Shown here: piece by piece, positions 56,322 to 64,000 of the stretch
Position numbering within the stretch: position 1 is the stretch's first letter
Layout: every line of letters starts with the position of its first letter
From: Argentina anserina
Taxonomy: Eukaryota; Streptophyta; Magnoliopsida; Rosales; Rosaceae
Reading direction: 5' to 3'
Assembly (NCBI RefSeq): GCF_933775445.1
Contig: NC_065873.1
Span: 15,624,001 to 15,688,000, forward strand
DNA: 64,000 nucleotides
Notes under the pieces: model-generated
Database searches by the model: none
Seen by the model: the letters and a program-made list of their open reading frames with translations, nothing else
What the model was told of the DNA's origin: nothing
Translations under genes and position numbers: made by a program

Positions 56322-58146
56322 ATGGAGACGACGTCGTTTGGGATGAACAGGTACTGGATACTGAGGCACGGCAAGAGCATTCCTAATGAGAAAGGCCTAA
56401 TCGTCTCCTCCATGGTTCTTCTTCCTTTATCAAATCTTGTTTTATTCATTTGCTATTTGGTCCTATGTTTATCGAATATTTTGTATTTTTGACACTGGAA
56501 TCTCATCCAGGAAAATGGGGCGCGCCCGGAGTATCAATTGGCGCCGGAAGGTGCTGATCAAGCTAAAGCCGCCGGGGAGTTGTTCCGAAAGGTACGATTT
56601 ATTTGGTCAAATTTCAGTTTATTCACTTTATTGAGCTCAATATTTAGCCCTAAACAGCAATGTCAGTTAAAAAATGTGACATTTAATTTGTGGTAGAAAA
56701 TTTGTTAGGGTAGGAGAGAAAGATGGATGTCGTAGAGTGCGTAAATGAATACATACTGCTGATATTGGTTGCTGTTTAAGCATTTTGATCAGTGTTGTTT
56801 CTTAAGAGTTATATTGGTGTACTGAGTTTAAGCATTGTAGCATTTGATGAGGAAGGTCAGTAGATAAATGGTAACAAATCTCTGTAGGACAACAGCGTGC
56901 CAATTGAAATTGTTCGCATTCGTTATTCTCCATTTTCGAGAACAAAACAGACTGCGGAAGTTGTTGCATCTGTATTGAATATTCAGTTTGAGGGTGCTCA
57001 ATGTAAGGTGAGCTGGTCTCTGCCAGTCTGTCATTTGTGTATGTAGAAAGGCCACTGAGAAAGAGTTGGATTAGTTTCTAGTTTATGCAAGTTTGTTTGG
57101 GTCTATACTGATTATAATTTCAAATTCCAAGAATTAGCTTTTAACCACTGAATTAGGCACTGATTTTGAAGTGCATAATTCTGGGCAGGTTATGAAAAAC
57201 CTCCGGGAACGCTTCTTTGGTCCTTCATATGAGCTCAAGTCACATGATAAAGTAAGTAACCATTAGCAGGTAATCGTGTATATAGTTTTCCCAGTGATTA
57301 AAGTGGCAGATGACAAGCTTCTTTTGTGGCCAATTGATGATGAACTGGAGCTTCTGACTTACTATCTCCTTCCTGATGAGGCTATATTAATTTTCTTTAG
57401 TTTTGCTGGCAGTATCACGAAATATGGGCTATTGATGAGATAGATCCACTCATCAAGCCAGAAGGAGGAGAAATTGTTGATGACGTTGCATCTAGACTTG
57501 TAGAAGTTATAGCAAACATGGAATCACAATTTCAAGGGTAACTTTTTTCTGTAAATTTAGATTGTATTTGTTTTCAAAATAATTGTACGAGCATCTGTTT
57601 TGGTTCTTCTAAGGGCCCTTCTAATTGGTCCCAGAACTGGGCATCTCTGGTAAAGAAACTGCAAAAGACTGCAAAATTTGAAGTGTTTTACATTGCATTT
57701 AATCAGACATAGTGGCATTGCAGACATGTCTTTGAAACATTTACTATGTACTTGGGTAAAGTCTTTTGTAGTTAATTTCATGGTTATTTTCAGTTTCCAT
57801 TGAATTTTAGACCAATGATTTTCCATTGAATTCTAAACCAATGATGCAAAAGCTGTTGTGATTCTTGATGGATAATATTATGCATGTTAATGTGTTGTGT
57901 TCATATTCATTATGCAGCTGCACAATCTTGCTTGTTAGTCATGGCGATACCCTACAAATCTTGCAGACAATATTGAATTCTGCTAAGCCTGACGCAGGAT
58001 CCACCTGTCATGACCTGACTTCAAGAATTCAAGCAGCAAGAACACTTTCCATCTTGTCACAGCACCGGAAATTTTCCTTGCTTACTGCAGAGCTTCGAGC
58101 AGTTATTTACCTCAGTATTACAAAGCGTACATGTCTGAAATTCTGA
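56322..58146 (+). CDS. Histidine-phosphatase (phosphoglycerate-mutase-like) protein
   Basis: Six exons: 56322-56414, 56511-56591, 56888-57007, 57189-57251, 57413-57537 and 57918-58146 (TGA), 236 residues. Branch-1 histidine phosphatase fold: LRHGKS with catalytic His16, R76 in YSPFSRTKQTAEVV, and the second His169 in LLVSHGDTLQ. Resembles the plant phosphoglycerate-mutase-like group around Arabidopsis At3g26780; substrate unknown, and the usual glycolytic context is not implied. The first donor is GTTCTT, weak but the only one keeping the frame (VSSM/ENGARPEYQLAPEG). An in-frame ATG at 56292 would add ten residues; 56322 gives the family-like start. Confidence 0.88.
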
Positions 58147-61100
58147 ATATGTGCTACAGTATTATCTTTTCACTTAGTGATTATTACTGATATTAACAAG
58201 GGCGAATGCAATCTAAATATTGAATCATTGAATTTCACAGGACTTGAGTTATATTTCGTATTCTTCATTACTCAATAATTCTGAGTTCTGTTTGATTGAT
58301 GCCCTATTTAGTGCACGGAATTCTTTTGGCAGAAAAAACATATGATACTGGTTTTAGTTAATAGCAAAAGGATATGTTTCACAAAATTAACAATAATGGC
58401 AGGGCATCATACTTGAGTAGCTAGCTCCCTATAGGAGCGTTGGAGCATCCCACACAGACACTCCCAAATCTGAAGGCACTGCTGGCACTTGAAACATTTC
58501 CATTAAAGAGCAAAATTCTCAAACAAGTCTCCATCTCTAGCTCTATCATAAGCCTGGAACCGTTTCCAGATATGTTAGCACATGTACATCATCCAAATAG
58601 AAGACGTCCATACATTACATAATTTACTTCATCTCCATACACTATCTCCAACGCCTTCATTATCAACCTCATTGCCTTCCCATTCGATTCTAAAGCCTTC
58701 CGAGTTTACATCGTTGTGTTCCCCAATACTGTCACGGATGCTCATCCGGGGTAGAATTAATCTAAAAAATTATTTGGACCTGCGACACTTTCATACAACA
58801 GACCTGATAAAACGTAAGAGGTGCCTCACATCCTCTCCTTTGTTATAATCTTATAGAGTTATAGACTAACTTCAATGCTAAAACACAAGTGCGAGCTGTA
58901 ATTCTTCCATCAATCTATAAAGTTACCCGGTTAGGAACAAGCAGAACTTCTTCTCCCTGTAGAGTAGTTTTATATAAAAGACGAAAGAAGTTTATGTAAA
59001 AGGAAGGGATAAGGACAGAGAAACCAACACAGGATGATGTAAAAATATCAAATTACTACTCAAATTTAACTCATCCACTGGGGTTGGTTTTTGTCAAATT
59101 TGACAATGCCCACTTAGCAGTCAAATTCCAAATTGACACAAACCTTTTGTCTACTCTATTAGAGATGCTCCAAGTGTGAAAAAATTGGATAACAAATTTA
59201 TACCACAAAAAAATGAGCTTGAATGTATAATAGTGTTGGTCTGTATTTATAGAAATTTCATAAAAATTTCAATTTTTCCATTTTAATTTTTTGTGTGTAA
59301 TTCATCTGAATTAATACTCTATTAATTATATAGTACTTATGATGAAATAAAAACCAAATGCTATTAATTTTGAGACATTAGATTGGCTTTTAAATTGAAA
59401 TTTATAGTCCTAATTAGGCTATTTGATTTGATCCCACAATAAATTTGGGTTGGCGCGGATGTGGGATAGGAAAACCTGGGTTATCAAATGTTAAGCTTGA
59501 GGCATACCCAGATTAACAAATGTTGATGCAACCCATGGGTGGAAGATAAATATTTTTGGGTTTAATTATCAAGTGACTTAGGACAACGAAGGTTAACATT
59601 TTCACACGAGTGAACTTGCTCTGATGTGTGAAATATATCCATTTAGATCCAACTCTACCATAAGCATGCATGCTCATGTAAGTAATTATAGTGATCAAGA
59701 AGAAGATGTACTTTTGAAGGGGATCCCCTTGGACTAGTTTAGCAATATTCAAGCCTTGTCACGAACATCGAAAAAGAGCTAGGGGTACTGTTTTTTTTCT
59801 TTTTCATTTATTATAACATGCAAGATATTGGGTATTTGGGTATGTAGAGTATATATAGTGGCGATAACGCTGGAACATTCAAGTTTGATCATAAACTTTA
59901 TATTTGGTTTTTACACAATGGAATATAAGAAATTTTATCGTTCTTAATACTTTTTACAAACATATTTTTGGTTGAGATGGAAGTATATTATAAAAAAATA
60001 ATTAAAAAAAAAAGAAAAAGAAAAATTTAGCAAAATACACCAAAAAGCATTTGAACCCGGGTTAATTACAAACTTGAACATAAGAGCTTCGCTACAGCGT
60101 GAAGTATGAAAAGAATGCTTTATAATTCAAAGCTTTTAAAATATATTAAACAATTCACGTGATTAAAAAAATAGTAAGATGGGTGCACTCGTCACACGTA
60201 TGGTAGCTTATCTATACTTTTATAACCAGAAGAGAGTTTGTCAAATCAAAACACATGTGAAAATACGTATAAGTCTCTATATCATATATTAATTTAAAAT
60301 TATATTTAATATTAAGAGGATAAAATGAAAAAACAAAAATAAATAAATAAAAATGAAAATTTGTTTTCTTTTGCAGATAACTTCAATGTGTTGTAACCAC
60401 TTCACTATCTCCCCACTATTATGTAGTAAATACATATTTATTCTGGAAAACAAATTATTTACCACACCCATCGTGTGTGTATTTTTCTAATATAACAAAA
60501 CCTTAACTAAATCTCATCCGCGTCATTTCAAAAAAAAACAAACCTTATTTCAACTTTTCATTCAAGAAAACAAACCTTACAAAATGACATAGCAACTTAG
60601 AATGAGTGTCGAGAACCTACTGATTACAATTGTCATTATCGTAATGATTCTTGCATGTATAATCCATTATTCTCTGCAGCATGGTAGAGTTTACAGGAAG
60701 AGACAACCGGCACTAGCCAACCCATAAGTAAAATTATGGTAGCCACAGAAACAAGAAGATAGTTTTTTTCGTAGGTAGATTATAGTCAGTGGACAAAAAT
60801 TGACAAAAAGCGACAATTATGTGGTAAAGAAATCGACATAAATCTATGAAGTGTGGTATTTTCAAAAGTCAGTGGACTTTTCTAGAATTTTTGGGTCAGG
60901 GTTAAACGAACACTCTAGGTTACTGGACTAATGGTCAAGTTGTGAACTGCGCAATAAAATTTTCAAAAAGACTACGCAAAAAAAAATTGAAGAAGAAAGA
61001 AATAAATACAGCGAAAAAAAGAATGGCCACACTCATTTCAGGTTGGAGACAAATTGGGGAAGAAGATGGGTTGTAGTAAGCCTTTTTATTTTATTTTTTG

Positions 61101-61693
61101 TAATTAAATGAATAATATGATGTCTTGTGGAGCTCTGCATTTTGACAATATCATTAATTCAGCTTGGGCTAGTTGGTTTGGTATAAATTCAGTTACCAAA
61201 AAAACCATATTGTTGGTACTTAACCTCTTTCACAACAATCAATTCGGTTCTGATTTGGTTGATAATAATATTGTTATAAACCAAATTGGGTTGGATCTAT
61301 ATAAGAATGCACGCATACTGTTTTTCTTTTTAAGGAGAAACAAAAATTTATGTTAGATCATTAACCAAAAGAAGTATTGTTGTGTTCTACCCGTCGATGA
61401 TTTCCACATTCACATCAACAAATTTTAGAGATAAATGAGATTTATGCAATGATACGGTGAGAGAGCTGGAAGCATGAGAGTTTAGGAGAGAGATGATTAC
61501 ATGATTTTGGGTAACGACTAAAGGTAATTTGGGTGATAGCTTAACTTTGCATTTATGGAGTAAAAAAAAAAAAAAAATCTTTTTCAACACTTGTTTGCGT
61601 TATTTAATGACATATCATATGCCTTTTTGGTGCGACAGATTTGGTAATTGATTTGTAGGACTCTTATCATTTTTTCTCAATGTATTAATTATT
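58147..61693. other. AT-rich intergenic region
   Basis: 3' flank of the phosphatase gene, then AT-rich DNA. GGAGCAT(C)-type motifs near 58445 and 59168 are in inverted orientation and could be MITE remnants, but no element could be delimited. Apart from the small ORF at 60602 nothing credible was found. Confidence 0.45.
60602..60727 (+). CDS. Small ORF, 41 aa, predicted single membrane segment
   Basis: ATG-to-TAA frame: MSVENLLITIVIIVMILACI, then a basic tail beginning HYSLQHGRVYRKRQ. A 20-residue hydrophobic stretch followed by Arg/Lys is the pattern of a small membrane protein. I do not recognise it, and a frame of this size can arise by chance or be an exon remnant. No neighbours support a function. 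Confidence 0.3.
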   Translation: MSVENLLITIVIIVMILACIIHYSLQHGRVYRKRQPALANP

Positions 61694-61715
61694 CACTAGG
61701 CCAATTATACCTTCT

Positions 61716-62060
61716 GGCGACATATATGTTGTGTCGCTGGAGAAAATTCAAATATGTCGCCTAGTAGTCTGTCACCGTTATAGCTATAAGGCGACATATA
61801 ATATATGTCGCTTTACAGCAACATATGAGAAAAAAGTCTTATGTCGCCTGATATTCATTCCAGCGATAGATATTATATGTCGTCTGATAGCTATAACGTC
61901 GACATGCTACTAGGCGACATGTTTGAATTTTCAATATGAGGCGACATATTTGAAACCCTCTTTTTGCTGTTTAATTAGGTATTCTTATGACATATAAAAG
62001 TCGTTATAATTCTTCTGAAATAACAAATATTAGTCGTGATATTTGATATAAGCGACATAT
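61716..62060. repeat. Subterminal GGCGACAT repeats of the CACTA element
   Basis: Copies of GGCGACAT or ATGTCGCC, some with one mismatch, at about 61716, 61754, 61791, 61806, 61842, 61877, 61912, 61940 and 62051, in both orientations. Presumed transposase-binding sites. Confidence 0.75.
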
Positions 62061-62742
62061 AACCTCCCATGTAACACTTTTTTCATATATATGTCGGCTG
62101 AGTATTAGTATAGCATCATTTAACATCTTATTTGTTTTCATATGTGTTGTTGTTGCACTCTTGAGACGTCATATGTTTTGTTCTTTTGTGTTATCTTTTG
62201 TATCAAAAAGCCAATGGATATCAAAAGGTTTGTATTACTTCTATGCAGTTGAAATTACACATATATGTTGTCTCTGCCTCTTTAAGATAACACATTCCAA
62301 ATAGAATATTGCTTGCATGCAGTTTCATAAAAACATGAGAATCAATCATCATAAAAGCACCATAAAATTCTTTCTAATAGTAGTTTACATTCCATGGTAT
62401 ATATTATCCTTACAACACAAAAGCGTCATAAAGTACTACAAGTAGCAGTTGTACACAAAAGGTAACAAACTAAACAACTTGCACATACATCAAATTAAAA
62501 TAGCTCGCAAAAGATGCAACCCCGGCCATGTCCAAATTTAACTTGCAGATCGATGCTTACAATGCATCTCTAACTACTTATAGCGAGCTCCTACTGATTA
62601 CCGCACATACTTGTTATCTTTGAAATTGAAAACATACTTTGCCCACTCTGCCCGTAAACCATCAATATCCTCTATAGTGTGATAGTTATTTTTCCGAACC
62701 AGCCACTGCAATTAAGAACAACAAAACATATTTATATATGTG

Positions 62743-63115
62743 CAGTCCCTATCCAGAGTGAAGTTCCAATTTTGGCACACTTTTCGGTCAAATTTTTTCA
62801 CCATAAGCGATTCAATATTTAGGTATGTTATTCAAGATCATCTCTACAAAGTTTCATCCAATTTGACAATGGTTTGAGCTTTCAAAATTGAGATTTACAC
62901 CAACGGTTCACGTTGAACAGTTTTAATTCATTTATTGATTTGATGTAATTTCAATACCTTAACGATGTCCGAATTAGATAAAATTTTGTAGAGATGATCT
63001 TGAATAGCATACCTAAATATTGAATCACTTATGGTGAAAAAATTTGACCGAAAAGTGTGCTAAAATTGGAACTTCACTATGTAATTTCAGAGTGAAGCTT
63101 CACTCTGAATAGAGA

Positions 63116-63118
<3 letters not shown>
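62743..63118. mobile_element. Fold-back MITE, copy 2 (reverse orientation relative to copy 1)
   Basis: 376 bp, about 90-95% identical to the reverse complement of 2480-2881. It lacks 26 bp near the left tip (the internal GGTTCACTCTGAAG... unit). CAGTCCCTATCC left end, ATAGAGACTG right end, next to a long (TA)n tract. It lies inside the CACTA element and is therefore younger than that insertion or was carried with it. Confidence 0.85.

Positions 63119-63160
<42 letters not shown>
63119..63160. repeat. (TA)n microsatellite
   Basis: About 20 TA units directly after the MITE. Confidence 0.9.
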
Positions 63161-63162
<2 letters not shown>

Positions 63163-64000
63163 CTAAGCTGCATGTATATCACAACTGAATCAGTTTAAAG
63201 AGAATATGTCAAGGATCAATGATTATCAATACACTATATTACCTTATCAGGTCAGTCTTGGTTTTTATCCTCCACAATCTCATTCACGTAAAGCATCATG
63301 AAATCCCACATGACTTTTCACCCACCTGCTCCGGAATTCCCTGCATTTATTAGAAGTCAATTACATTACCAACAGTACATTTATGGATTCCAAGAAGAGA
63401 TTTCATGTGTGAGGAAGTGAAATCTAATTCCCAAGCATTTACAAAAACAACAATCCAATCAACTGAGTAATTCAGAGAGATATTTACCACAAAATAACAC
63501 AACTTTCATGAGAAATTAGTTTCATTACTTAAAATATTAATCAGCTACAAAGTATCAACTATAAATTGTAGAAATACCATGGAATAAAAGCAAGGGAGGA
63601 TTAAAGATCAAGAAGGGCACACTTACTGCACAATTTCTCCACATAATATCCTTGCGGCATTTTTTAGAATGACGTTTACTTTTCCCATTATGATGGAGCT
63701 TCAAAATCAAAACAGTACAATGTCATCAAAATAAATCATGCAATCTCACATATATGTGCTTACTAATGCATGTAAAAAGAGTTGAAGAGATTCACTTACT
63801 GATTTACGAATTTTTTCCAATCAGGCGTGGAAACATCTAGATGCCTCTTTGCTGGATCCATGTGGTACAAAACTTCTTTAGTGGGGTTAACTAATGTTAA
63901 GATCCAATGAGACCTAACAAAATACAAAGGAATAATCAATACCAATTCATTCAGCGAATCCATAAAGCTGGAAGTACAATATAAGCACAAGGAGTGGGCA

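Larger units (their letters stand above)
62603..63990 (-). pseudogene. Ulp1-like (C48) protease of the CACTA element, frameshifted
   Basis: Minus-strand exon pieces: 63990-63796 (RSHWILTLVNPTKEVLYHMD, with His of HW and the Asp of MDP as catalytic candidates), about 63700-63630 (ILKLHHNGKSKRHSKKCR, MWRNC), about 63345-63262 (EKSCG in one frame and MMLYVNEIVEDKNQD in another), and 62710-62600 (QWLVRKNNYHTIEDIDGLRA, EWAKYVFNF, stop). The catalytic Cys context SCG is followed within three codons by a frameshift or TGA. C48 peptidases cleave SUMO-like conjugates; in CACTA elements their role is unknown. The fold-back MITE lies in the last intron. Confidence 0.7.
61694..64000 (-). mobile_element. 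CACTA (En/Spm-type) transposon, 3' part; continues beyond the window
   Basis: CACTAGGCCAATTATACC at 61694 is the terminal CACTA. It is followed by about ten subterminal copies of (G/A)GCGACAT(A/G) or its complement between 61716 and 62060, the arrangement typical of CACTA ends. Inside, on the minus strand, is the Ulp1-protease gene commonly carried by plant CACTA elements. The other terminus and the transposase lie right of the window. Confidence 0.75.

Noticed and set aside
58436..59175. Possible MITE with GGAGCATC inverted ends
   Set aside because: The inverted match is only about ten bases and no duplication was found; left unannotated as an element.

Overview
This is nuclear DNA from a flowering plant. 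The genes have many short exons with GT-AG introns, the intergenic DNA is AT-rich, and plant transposon families fill it (Ty1/copia, hAT, PIF/Harbinger, CACTA, TRIM, MITEs). The encoded proteins (DETOXIFICATION-45-type MATE carrier, FMO1-type flavin monooxygenases, CYP87-like P450, plant NAD-IDH regulatory subunit, SLY1) point to a eudicot. The FMO and P450 sequences look Rosaceae-like to me, but that is recall and was not tested.

Layout. 1-2.2 kb: the last six exons of a plus-strand plastid-type MATE transporter. 2.5-34.4 kb: a minus-strand array of FMO1-like monooxygenase copies, all broken. They are a lone first exon (3.3-3.6 kb), a 3' half (3.9-4.7 kb), one gene stretched over about 11.5 kb by insertions (6.6-18.1 kb), a lone last exon (22.5-22.8 kb), a four-exon copy lacking its FAD-binding 5' end (29.0-31.6 kb), and another lone last exon (34.1-34.4 kb). 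The stretched copy carries a 3.8-kb hAT transposon in an intron (8487-12321, TSD TGTCACAA) and a 5.3-kb copia-like element in a coding exon (12526-17799, TSD CACAC). Between the copies lie a 2.3-kb solo LTR (19926-22265, TSD GTTTT), an intact-looking PIF/Harbinger element (24137-26968, TSD TAA) and a 344-bp TRIM (27189-27532, TSD TGATA).

35.9-47.7 kb: two minus-strand copia elements. The first (35896-40821) contains a nested hAT MITE and an RRM fragment of an RSZ22-type splicing factor. The second (42146-47160) splits the 3' half of a CYP87-like P450 pseudogene (41701-47700). 48.5-49.5 kb: a non-LTR retroposon with a 16-bp TSD.

50.0-58.2 kb is a conserved gene island with intact housekeeping genes: NAD-dependent isocitrate dehydrogenase regulatory subunit (minus), SLY1 (minus), and a histidine-phosphatase/phosphoglycerate-mutase-like protein (plus). 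The last two are head to head with about 310 bp between their start codons. 58.2-61.7 kb is AT-rich with one 41-codon membrane-type small ORF. From 61694 to the window end runs the 3' part of a CACTA transposon with a damaged Ulp1-protease gene and a nested fold-back MITE, whose sister copy lies at 2480-2881.

The most interesting signals are two transposon gene captures: an FTSHI2-like AAA-protease fragment with its intron inside the hAT element, and the RSZ22-like RRM inside a copia element. Next is the clean TSD-flanked copia insertion that splits a codon-continuous FMO exon. I saw no wholly new system, tRNA, rRNA or CRISPR array. Coordinates were read by eye and may be off by a base or two.
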